Positions 19,665-26,524 of a stretch of 64,000 nucleotides of DNA are shown here, piece by piece (the first letter of the stretch is position 1; each line of letters starts with the position of its first letter). A program made the position numbers and the translations under genes. The notes beneath the pieces were generated by a model that ran no database searches, was not told the DNA's origin, and was given only the letters and a program-made list of their open reading frames with translations. This DNA is from an uncultured Dysgonomonas sp. (GTDB lineage Bacteria; Bacteroidota; Bacteroidia; Bacteroidales; Dysgonomonadaceae), in contig NZ_CAKUOF010000003.1 in NCBI RefSeq assembly GCF_934668725.1, positions 62,001 to 126,000 on the forward strand, written 5' to 3'.

Positions 19665-20003
19665 TTACTCTTGTTTCTTTATTTTATACGCAGGTACAGA
19701 TGGTGTCTGTAAATCGAGCCCGTTTTTATCTATAAGCGTTTGTACCTGAGTCTGCCTACTGATTCCTGTCAAGTCTGACGAAATAGTCAACGACTCGTAT
19801 TTAACATCCTTAAGTTCCTTTTTCAATGACTCTATTTCCGCCATTTTAGATATGCAGCTATAACGATTGCTGATATAAAACACCATGATAATAAACACCA
19901 CGAGCATAAAGCGGGTATTTTTCAAGAAGAAATCTTCCGTAAGAATAGTCCCCCCTAATACGTGCATTATATTTTTCTTTATGTCTTTAATACCGACACG
20001 CAT
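19665..20003 (-). CDS. ftsL: FtsL-like divisome protein
   Basis: This 112-aa protein has a cytoplasmic segment, one membrane helix near 32-46 (FMLVVFIIMVFYI), and a heptad-like helical region rich in E, K and L at about 54-80. This is the FtsL/FtsB type of architecture. FtsL sequences hardly align between phyla, so the call rests on topology, size and position between rsmH and ftsI, where ftsL always lies. It would act as part of the FtsQLB-like scaffold that activates FtsW-FtsI. It ends 27 bp before ftsI. Confidence 0.85.
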   Translation of the reverse strand: MRVGIKDIKKNIMHVLGGTILTEDFFLKNTRFMLVVFIIMVFYISNRYSCISKMAEIESLKKELKDVKYESLTISSDLTGISRQTQVQTLIDKNGLDLQTPSVPAYKIKKQE

Positions 20004-20076
20004 ACTTAAAGTAATATTAAATATTCATATTTCCAAATGCAACGACTTACCATTAAAGCAATAAGAAAGTCTAACT

Positions 20077-21012
20077 TTATTTTTTCTCTGCAATTCGCAA
20101 CTTTGCACTCCGAGACCGTGGATTCATATCTTGCTCTTCGGAAGAAGGAGTTATAACCCGGTTATTCACTAACACAAAGGGAGTATTTATATTTCCATAA
20201 AAATCCTTATCCACATCTCCCTCAAAGTTTCCCGTCTTAAAGAAGTTCTTAACTAAACGGTCTTCCAGCGAATGGTATGTAATAACAGACAATCGTCCCC
20301 CCGAAACCAAAACATCCAATGCCTGAGTCAGCATATCCTTTAGAGTCTGCATCTCCTGATTTACTTCGATACGAAGAGCCTGAAAAGCCTGAGCCAGCAC
20401 CTTCTTTTCTTTCCCCCCTTTAGTATAGGGAGTTAAAATAGGCAGCAAATCCTTTACTTTCTCAAAAGCCTTTTCTTTACGCTGACGAATAACTGCTGCT
20501 GCAATCTGCCTCGATGGTTTTAATTCACCATACAGATATAATATATTTGCTAAATCTTCTTCGGCATATTCATTCAATACTTTGGCAGCCGTAAGATCCG
20601 ATCTTTGATTCATTCTCATATCAAGGTACCCTTCTTCGAAACGAAAAGAGAAGCCCCGTTCGCTATCATCAAAATGATGGGATGACACACCTAAGTCTGC
20701 CAATATCGAATTCACCTCTATTACATTATGATATTTCAAGAACGTTTTCAGAAAGCAGAAATTACTACGTATAAAGGTTTGTTTTTTATCGTCTGTTATA
20801 TTTTGAATAGCATCTTCATCCTGATCAAAGACATACAAATGCCCGTTTGCTCCTAAACGGGATAAAATCTCACGGGAATGACCACCACCTCCAAAGGTAA
20901 CATCCACACAAATATCATTTACCTGAATATTCATACCATCAACACTTTCCTTTAACAGAACAGGCACATGGTAACCATCAGCCGTCACTACTTTTTTCTT
21001 ATCTTTAGCCAT
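20077..21012 (-). CDS. rsmH: 16S rRNA (cytosine(1402)-N4)-methyltransferase RsmH
   Basis: This SAM-dependent enzyme methylates C1402 of 16S rRNA in the decoding centre. Family motifs are YHVPVLLKESVDGM near the start, VDVTFGGGGHSREIL (SAM site), LADLGVSSHHFDDSERGFSFR, and TYHSLEDRLVKNFF near the C-terminus. I chose the ATG at 21012 because it follows the mraZ stop by one base and has GGAG about eight bases upstream. An in-frame ATG at 21027, inside mraZ, would add five residues. The start is uncertain but the identity is not. Confidence 0.95.
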   Translation of the reverse strand: MAKDKKKVVTADGYHVPVLLKESVDGMNIQVNDICVDVTFGGGGHSREILSRLGANGHLYVFDQDEDAIQNITDDKKQTFIRSNFCFLKTFLKYHNVIEVNSILADLGVSSHHFDDSERGFSFRFEEGYLDMRMNQRSDLTAAKVLNEYAEEDLANILYLYGELKPSRQIAAAVIRQRKEKAFEKVKDLLPILTPYTKGGKEKKVLAQAFQALRIEVNQEMQTLKDMLTQALDVLVSGGRLSVITYHSLEDRLVKNFFKTGNFEGDVDKDFYGNINTPFVLVNNRVITPSSEEQDMNPRSRSAKLRIAEKK

Positions 21013-21013
21013 A

Positions 21014-21463
21014 TCAATCTTCTCCACTCATTATACGTTGAATCTCCACTCCGAAATCTTCGGGAGTAACCAGAGTTTCATTCAATTGATTTTTACCCCA
21101 GATTTCTATTGTATTATCTACACCCAGAAACTGAATTTCGGACACTACGCCAATCATCTGTAAATAACGTCTGGGGATAAGAATACGCCCGCTTGCATCA
21201 ATCTCCAATCTCTCGGCATCAACTACAAACTGACGAAAAAGCTGCTGTTGCGACTTATCCCAACGACTCAATCGCTGACGCAATCTCTGCACTTCACTAT
21301 CCCAGACTTCTATCGGATACAACACAAGACAGTCCTGAAAAATATCTTTACGCAATATCAATACAGATTGAGCTTCTGCTTGCAAAACCTTCCGGAAATT
21401 CGCAGGCACAAACACACGCATTTTTGCGTCAATCTTTGCATCTATACTACCTAAAAACTGCAT
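21014..21463 (-). CDS. mraZ: Transcriptional regulator MraZ
   Basis: This first gene of the dcw operon encodes a 149-aa protein with two AbrB-like (SpoVT/AbrB) half domains. The first begins LGSIDAKIDAKMRVFVPANFR, and the second has ERLEIDASGRILIPRRYLQM near 88-107. In other bacteria MraZ binds repeated GTG-containing boxes upstream of its own gene and controls the operon. Three such boxes in 10-bp phase are visible at 21585-21614, so autoregulation is likely. Prodigal-type start at 21463 is well supported because the N-terminal domain starts immediately. Confidence 0.97.
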   Translation of the reverse strand: MQFLGSIDAKIDAKMRVFVPANFRKVLQAEAQSVLILRKDIFQDCLVLYPIEVWDSEVQRLRQRLSRWDKSQQQLFRQFVVDAERLEIDASGRILIPRRYLQMIGVVSEIQFLGVDNTIEIWGKNQLNETLVTPEDFGVEIQRIMSGED

Positions 21464-21570
21464 TCTTTCTCAATTAAGGCATAAGCCATTTGTTAATCTC
21501 GCGGATATAAAACACCTTGGTCACACTCTAAAACCACACTTACACTCCTTGTACTCTATATAATAGTGCG

Positions 21571-21578
21571 TAAAGGTA
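21571..21578 (-). promoter_or_regulatory. Candidate -7 element of the dcw promoter
   Basis: On the minus strand this reads TACCTTTA, one mismatch from the Bacteroidota -7 consensus TAnnTTTG. It lies 108 bp upstream of mraZ and immediately downstream of the candidate MraZ boxes, which would then overlap the -33 region. The positional fit supports it; the sequence alone is weak. Confidence 0.45.
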
Positions 21579-21584
21579 TAAAAT

Positions 21585-21614
21585 TATCCACTTTCCCCCA
21601 CTTTTAAACACAAA
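21585..21614 (-). promoter_or_regulatory. Candidate MraZ operator: three GTG boxes in 10-bp phase
   Basis: Read on the minus strand, three consecutive 10-mers are TTTGTGTTTA, AAAGTGGGGG and AAAGTGGATA, with GTG at the same place in each. Known MraZ sites are direct repeats with a 10-bp period built on GTGG or AAAGTG. Their place just upstream of the -7 element and mraZ makes them a likely autoregulatory operator. Confidence 0.65.
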
Positions 21615-21803
21615 GTTTTAGTAAAAAGTTTTCAACATACTCATTTATATTAAAATCAACCTATTACAACGCAGTAAATCGAGACTAAATCATAAAGTAC
21701 ACAAACCATTCCAATATAAAATTGAGAATAATAAGATAACTAAATCGTGACTTTGTATAAAATAAATTATCTTTACAGTTTCAGAAAATTCAGAGTATAA
21801 GTA

Positions 21804-22661
21804 ATGGGAGAAGCAGTAGAAAAAAATAGTCCAAATTTAATTGATTTGGACAAGGTATTTATGAATAAGGCTCCTAAGCTTTATGCAAAAACACCTGCTT
21901 TTGCTCTCAACTACATAAAAAGAAAGATTCATCTGAATGAGCTGAATGAAATCCTAACAATTTACGCCGACAAATATGGTGTCGACTTCATGGATTCAGT
22001 TGTTCAGTATTTCGATTTACAACTTGAGGTCAACGGGCTGGATAATATTCCGAATGACAACCGATATATATTTGTATCTAATCACCCACTAGGGGGACTT
22101 GACGGCATTTGCCTGTCATCTATCATTGGAAATAAATTTGACAAGAAGATACAATATCTCGTAAATGATGTACTGTATTTCATTAAGAACCTACGTCCGA
22201 TATTTCTTCCGATCAACAAATATGGAGCTCAGGCAAAAGAAAAAGCTAATCAATTAAATGAAGCTTATGCTTCGGACGATCAAATTATCACATTTCCGGC
22301 AGGTTTATGTTCTCGAAAAATAAACGGACGAATATACGATTTGCAATGGCAAAAATCGTTCATCCAAAAAGCCATACAAACCAAACGCGATGTTGTTCCG
22401 ATTTATTTTGACGCAAAAAACTCAAATTTCTTTTATAGATTTGCAAATATTAGGAAGAAACTTGGAATAAAATTCAACATTGAAACATTTTTTCTACCCG
22501 ACGAAATGTTTAAGAACAAACATAAGACATTCTCTGTCACCTTTGGAAATCCCATACCTTGGGAATCTTTTGATGAAACTAAGTCTCATCAACAATGGGC
22601 AGAAACAGTAAAAGATATAACATATAATCTAGCAAGAGGCAATCCGAATGAAAATCTCTGA
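21804..22661 (+). CDS. glsA: PlsC-like O-acyltransferase, probable glycine-lipid synthase GlsA
   Basis: This 285-aa protein resembles the PlsC/LPLAT acyltransferases. The catalytic motif is SNHPLGGLDGI near residues 92-102, an H-x5-D spacing seen in the OlsA/hemolysin-like subgroup. ITFPAGLCSRK near 170-180 is the likely acceptor-binding loop. It has no clear membrane helix. The next gene encodes a GNAT-type N-acyltransferase. In Bacteroides thetaiotaomicron the same pair, GlsB and GlsA, makes glycine lipids, with GlsA adding the second fatty acid to N-acyl-glycine. I infer the same role. The order here is O-acyltransferase first. Confidence 0.75.
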   Translation: MGEAVEKNSPNLIDLDKVFMNKAPKLYAKTPAFALNYIKRKIHLNELNEILTIYADKYGVDFMDSVVQYFDLQLEVNGLDNIPNDNRYIFVSNHPLGGLDGICLSSIIGNKFDKKIQYLVNDVLYFIKNLRPIFLPINKYGAQAKEKANQLNEAYASDDQIITFPAGLCSRKINGRIYDLQWQKSFIQKAIQTKRDVVPIYFDAKNSNFFYRFANIRKKLGIKFNIETFFLPDEMFKNKHKTFSVTFGNPIPWESFDETKSHQQWAETVKDITYNLARGNPNENL

Positions 22662-22743
22662 TTATTCCTCATTGCTTCGATTAACAAAATAACGATTCGA
22701 CGTTATATTATTACAAAACAAATATTTGACGTTACTTAAAAAT

Positions 22744-23763
22744 ATGGAAAGTATTATTCCGCCAATTGATAAAAAACTTTTAATAGCCGAGCTTACAAAA
22801 GATAAATTCTTACGTAAAACCAATAAGGCTAATAATGAAATTTATATCATAACTCATCATAACTCTCCTAACGTTATGCGTGAGATTGCACGTTTGCGCG
22901 AAATTGCATTCCGTTATTATGGAGGCGGAACAGGTAAAGAGATAGACATTGACGAATATGATATGATGGACAACCCATACAAACAACTGATTGTATGGAA
23001 TCCTGAAGCCGAAGAGATATTAGGTGGCTATCGCTTTATTTGCGGTCCGGATATTCAGTTCGATCAAAATGGAGAACCCGAACTGGCAACATCCCATCTA
23101 TTCCACTTTTCGCCCAAATTCATCAATGAATACTTACCTTACACCATAGAACTTGGACGGTCATTTGTTTCGCTTGAATACCAAAGTACACGAGCCGGTT
23201 CGAAAGGTATTTTTGCCCTCGACAATCTTTGGGACGGATTAGGTGCATTATCCGTAGCTGAACCAACAATGAGGTACTTCTTCGGCAAAGTAACTATGTA
23301 CGATACATACGACGCTAAAGCCAGAGATATGATTCTATATTTCATGTTTAAGCACTTTCCTGATCCCGATAAATTGGTTTACCCTAAGAAAAGCCTCCAT
23401 ATCACTACTGACTCCAGAGTTCTGAGAAAGCTTTTCACCGAAGATGATCTCAAAACCGACTATAAGATATTAAATACATCAGTAAGAAAATTAGGTATTA
23501 ATATTCCGCCACTAGTCAATGCCTACATGGGTTTATCTCCTCAAATGAAAGTTTTTGGCACAGCGGTAAATGATACTTTCGGCAATGTTGAAGAAACAGG
23601 AATACTTATTGACAAAGACGAGATTCTCGAAGAAAAACGCAAACGCCATATAGAATCATACATTCTGGATAAACCATCCAAACGCTTTCTTAAAAGATTA
23701 CGCCAAATGATCAACTGGAATTGGAGCACATACCGTACAAAATCAACCCGAAGGATCAAATAG
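22744..23763 (+). CDS. glsB: GNAT-fold N-acyltransferase, probable glycine N-acyltransferase GlsB
   Basis: This protein belongs to the OlsB/hemolysin-type acetyltransferase family (Acetyltransf_5-like). Recognisable phrases are MREIARLREIAFRYYGGGTG, LIVWNPEAEEILGGYRF and YTIELGRSFVSLEYQ. In the family it condenses a fatty acyl-ACP with an amino acid; the B. thetaiotaomicron homologue makes N-acyl-glycine, the first step of glycine-lipid synthesis. I start at the ATG at 22744 (339 aa) because the only upstream extension begins with TTG at 22726. It follows glsA by about 80 bp on the same strand and is probably cotranscribed. Confidence 0.78.
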   Translation: MESIIPPIDKKLLIAELTKDKFLRKTNKANNEIYIITHHNSPNVMREIARLREIAFRYYGGGTGKEIDIDEYDMMDNPYKQLIVWNPEAEEILGGYRFICGPDIQFDQNGEPELATSHLFHFSPKFINEYLPYTIELGRSFVSLEYQSTRAGSKGIFALDNLWDGLGALSVAEPTMRYFFGKVTMYDTYDAKARDMILYFMFKHFPDPDKLVYPKKSLHITTDSRVLRKLFTEDDLKTDYKILNTSVRKLGINIPPLVNAYMGLSPQMKVFGTAVNDTFGNVEETGILIDKDEILEEKRKRHIESYILDKPSKRFLKRLRQMINWNWSTYRTKSTRRIK

Positions 23764-23862
23764 TGCTGCATATGCGTTTGTTGCCACAAGCTGCTATCAA
23801 TCACTTTAATTTAATATTTATAAACTTTGAAATTAGCAAGCTTACCCAAGCGGGCTTTTTCT

Positions 23863-23870
23863 TATCTTTG
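23863..23870 (+). promoter_or_regulatory. Bacteroidota -7 element upstream of aroA
   Basis: TATCTTTG exactly fits TAnnTTTG and lies 26 bp before the aroA ATG. No clear -33 TTTG is seen at the usual distance. Confidence 0.55.
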
Positions 23871-23896
23871 TCATACAATATATTTATTATATACTC

Positions 23897-25123
23897 ATGA
23901 AATATCAAATTACAGCACCTAAAAGTCCGATATATACAGATATAAAACTTCCTGCTTCAAAAAGTATCAGCAACAGAGCCCTTATACTAAAAGCTCTTAG
24001 CAATAGCTCTTTCCCAATCGAAAACCTTTCTGATTGCGATGACACCCGAGTTATGGTAGAAGCATTTTCTTCAAAAGATAATATTTTCGACATTGGTGCG
24101 GCAGGAACCTCCATGCGCTTTCTTACAGCCTATCTCTCTAAGAAGCCGGGAGAATGGATAATTACCGGAAGTGAGAGAATGCAACAACGCCCTATCAATA
24201 CACTGGTTGAGGCTCTTAACACGCTAGGTGCACATATTGAGTATTTAAAAAATCAAGGATTTCCTCCTCTTAAGATCAAAGGAAGTGCCCTGGACGGCGG
24301 TGATATCTTTTTATCGGGAGGGATAAGCTCTCAATTCATTTCGGCGTTATTGATGATTGCCCCTACAATGGAAAAAGGCTTAACCCTGCACCTTGAGGGA
24401 AACATCATTTCGGTTCCCTATATAAAACTAACCCTTCGTATGATGGAGCAGTTTGGTGTAAAATGTGATTGGGAAGGTAATGTTATTAAGATATTCCCAA
24501 ATGAATATAAACCGATACCTTATTTAGTGGAATCAGATTGGTCTGCCGCATCTTATTGGTATTCAATTGCCGCATTAAGTACAGATGCCAGAATTGAACT
24601 GAAAGGATTATTTAAAGATAGTGGACAAGGAGACTCTAAAGTTGCCGATTTATTTATGGATTTGGGAGTTGAAACCGAGTTTACACAAGAGGGTGTTATC
24701 CTGACCAAAACCAATAGAATTGCCAAGAAGCTATTCCACAATTTTATCAACGAACCCGATCTTGCCCAAACCTTTGTAGTTACCTGTTGCATGATGGGGG
24801 TACCGTTTCTTTTCACTGGGCTTCAAACTCTAAAGATAAAGGAAACTGATAGAATCGAGGCTCTTAAGGCTGAAATGAAAAAATTAGGCTACATCATTAC
24901 AGATAGTCAAAACAGCATTTTGGAATGGGACGGAGAAAGATGCGAACCCGATGCTAATCCGATCATAGCTACTTATGAAGACCATCGCATGGCAATGGCA
25001 TTTGCTCCGGCAGCACTAAAAATCGACAATTTATTAATAGCCGAACCAATGGTTGTTACCAAGTCTTACCCCTATTATTGGGAAGATTTACGCAAAGCAG
25101 GATTCTCGGTAGAAGAACAATAA
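23897..25123 (+). CDS. aroA: 3-phosphoshikimate 1-carboxyvinyltransferase (EPSP synthase) AroA
   Basis: This shikimate-pathway enzyme joins phosphoenolpyruvate to shikimate-3-phosphate in the cytosol. The N-terminal motif LPASKSISNRALIL carries the phosphate-binding Lys and Arg. GAAGTSMRFLTAYL near 71-84 is the glycine-rich substrate loop. IKETDRIEALKAEMKKLG, with EDHRMAMAFAPAAL following, gives the C-terminal catalytic residues. At 408 aa it is slightly short for the family but complete. It has its own -7 element, and the next two genes follow within a few bases, so they may form one transcript. Confidence 0.97.
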   Translation: MKYQITAPKSPIYTDIKLPASKSISNRALILKALSNSSFPIENLSDCDDTRVMVEAFSSKDNIFDIGAAGTSMRFLTAYLSKKPGEWIITGSERMQQRPINTLVEALNTLGAHIEYLKNQGFPPLKIKGSALDGGDIFLSGGISSQFISALLMIAPTMEKGLTLHLEGNIISVPYIKLTLRMMEQFGVKCDWEGNVIKIFPNEYKPIPYLVESDWSAASYWYSIAALSTDARIELKGLFKDSGQGDSKVADLFMDLGVETEFTQEGVILTKTNRIAKKLFHNFINEPDLAQTFVVTCCMMGVPFLFTGLQTLKIKETDRIEALKAEMKKLGYIITDSQNSILEWDGERCEPDANPIIATYEDHRMAMAFAPAALKIDNLLIAEPMVVTKSYPYYWEDLRKAGFSVEEQ

Positions 25124-25128
25124 ATGAT

Positions 25129-25557
25129 ATGGGGATACTCTTCATCTTTCTGGGTATTATAGTATTCTTTGTGATTGCCCTGTTTGTATGGAATACATAC
25201 CAACGCAAACGAGGTAACACTGAACGTGCCGAGATCATAAAGAGTACTGCTATAGATAGTACATGCTGCGGGCAACATGCAACATGTGAGCAAGATAGTT
25301 TACTGAACTGCTTCGTAGAAGAAGAACCTGACTATTTTGATGACGAAGAATTAGACAAATACAAAGGGAATTCTGAGGTAGATTATGCCTCTGACGAAGT
25401 AGATGAATTTCGTGAGATATTTTATACCCTACTTGATGAGGACAAGCCTCGTTGGGTAAGAAGTCTTCAGCAGCGAGAGATCACTATTCCCAATCAATTA
25501 AAAGACGAAATATTACTTATAGTAAACGACTTACGCAGCACTCCCAAAAACAAATAA
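25129..25557 (+). CDS. Small single-pass membrane protein with CCGQH motif, function unknown
   Basis: The most likely start is the ATG at 25129, five bases after the aroA stop, giving 142 aa; an upstream in-frame start lies inside aroA. Residues about 2-23 form one membrane helix, followed by YQRKRG on the cytoplasmic side. A cysteine motif CCGQHATCEQDSLL lies near 45-58, and then an acidic domain rich in D and E. I recognise no named domain; a similar short protein with a CCGxH motif seems common at this place in Bacteroidales. The clustered Cys and His could bind metal, which would suit the downstream metal-transport permease, but this is speculation. Confidence 0.75.
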   Translation: MGILFIFLGIIVFFVIALFVWNTYQRKRGNTERAEIIKSTAIDSTCCGQHATCEQDSLLNCFVEEEPDYFDDEELDKYKGNSEVDYASDEVDEFREIFYTLLDEDKPRWVRSLQQREITIPNQLKDEILLIVNDLRSTPKNK

Positions 25558-25564
25558 AGCTTAA

Positions 25565-26395
25565 ATGGACTTTTTCGAACTATTTCGATACGACTTTTTC
25601 ACCAACGCACTTATCGGCGGGATATTTGCGAGCATTGCCTGTGGCATAATAGGAACATACATCGTAATAAAACGTCTGGTCTTTATTAGTGGAGGTATCA
25701 CACATGCTTCATTAGGAGGATTAGGTATTGGCTTTTACTTTGGCTTTAACCCTATCCTTTCGGCAATGGTATTTTCGGTTCTTTCGGCCTTTGGTATAGA
25801 ATGGCTATCAGGAAGAAAAGGTGTCAGAGAGGACTCTGCAATCGCCTCCTTCTGGTCATTCGGAATGGCTATCGGTATAATATGTATTTATCTGAAAGCC
25901 GGATTTGCCCCTAACTTATCCGAATACCTTTTTGGTAATATACTAACCATCACAACTACCGACATATACGCCTTTGCTACATTATCTGCAGTACTGGCAG
26001 CTATATTCTTCTTTTTTCATCGCGAAATTCTGTATGTAGCATTCGACTCTGACTTTGCTAAAACCCGTAATTTCCCGGTTAAGTTTATAGAATATGCCAT
26101 GATGTTCTTCATAGCTGTATCTATTGTTTTAACCATCCGTCTGGTAGGTGTTGTTTTATTAATGTCATTACTTACAATGCCTCAAATGACTGCAAACCTA
26201 TACACTGCAAATTTTACAAAAATGATATTCCTTTCGATTATTTTCGGATTAGTAGGATGTATCTCAGGGCTTATTCTTTCAGCATTCATAAATGTTCCTT
26301 CGGGAGCTTTTATTATATTTATTCTTATAGCTATCTATTTTATTTGTCGGTTAGTCAATCTGGTATTTAAAAGAGACACTATTACCGCCAATTAA
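25565..26395 (+). CDS. Metal ABC transporter permease (ZnuB/TroC family)
   Basis: This 276-aa inner-membrane protein has about eight hydrophobic helices. Its N-terminal pattern, FFTNALIGGIFASIACGIIGTYIV then RLVFISGGITHASLGGLG, is typical of ABC-3 family permeases for zinc, manganese or iron. The H in GGITHASLGG is conserved in the family. The RLVGVVLLMSLLTMPQMTA segment is the usual coupling region. No ATPase or substrate-binding gene is nearby, so these partners must be encoded elsewhere. It starts seven bases after the Cys-motif protein and ends before a strong terminator. The transported metal cannot be read from the sequence. Confidence 0.9.
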   Translation: MDFFELFRYDFFTNALIGGIFASIACGIIGTYIVIKRLVFISGGITHASLGGLGIGFYFGFNPILSAMVFSVLSAFGIEWLSGRKGVREDSAIASFWSFGMAIGIICIYLKAGFAPNLSEYLFGNILTITTTDIYAFATLSAVLAAIFFFFHREILYVAFDSDFAKTRNFPVKFIEYAMMFFIAVSIVLTIRLVGVVLLMSLLTMPQMTANLYTANFTKMIFLSIIFGLVGCISGLILSAFINVPSGAFIIFILIAIYFICRLVNLVFKRDTITAN

Positions 26396-26460
26396 AACCC
26401 TTTTGGGGGACATATCCAAGCTATCATAATAGCTGCACTTTTATTGTATAGATAAAAAAG

Positions 26461-26491
26461 AAAAAGCCTGAGTAATGAACTCAGGCTTTTT
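26461..26491. terminator. Bidirectional intrinsic terminator
   Basis: A 13-bp perfect stem (26461-26473 and 26479-26491) with a 5-nt loop is flanked by A-rich sequence on the left and TTTTT on the right. It lies between the convergent permease gene and the S46 peptidase gene and can end both. Confidence 0.9.
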
Positions 26492-26524
26492 CTTTTAATA
26501 TTTTTGATCGTATACGCTTTACTA

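Larger units (their letters stand above)
21464..21803. other. Divergent intergenic region between mraZ and glsA
   Basis: This 340-bp gap holds the probable dcw promoter and MraZ boxes, listed separately. On the plus side there is a sequence TGACTTTG at 21748-21755 that resembles the -7 element TAnnTTTG with one mismatch and could serve glsA. No ORF, hairpin terminator or RNA gene is evident; the rest is A+T-rich. Confidence 0.6.

Noticed and set aside
22726..22743. A start at 22726 for glsB
   Set aside because: It is a TTG codon; the ATG at 22744 follows 18 bp later and fits the family N-terminus.
23844..23863. A possible terminator after glsB
   Set aside because: Only an AAGC/GCTT stem with a long loop is visible, too weak to call.
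25078..25128. A longer N-terminus for the Cys-motif protein beginning inside aroA
   Set aside because: It overlaps 46 bp of aroA, and the ATG at 25129 starts directly before the membrane helix.
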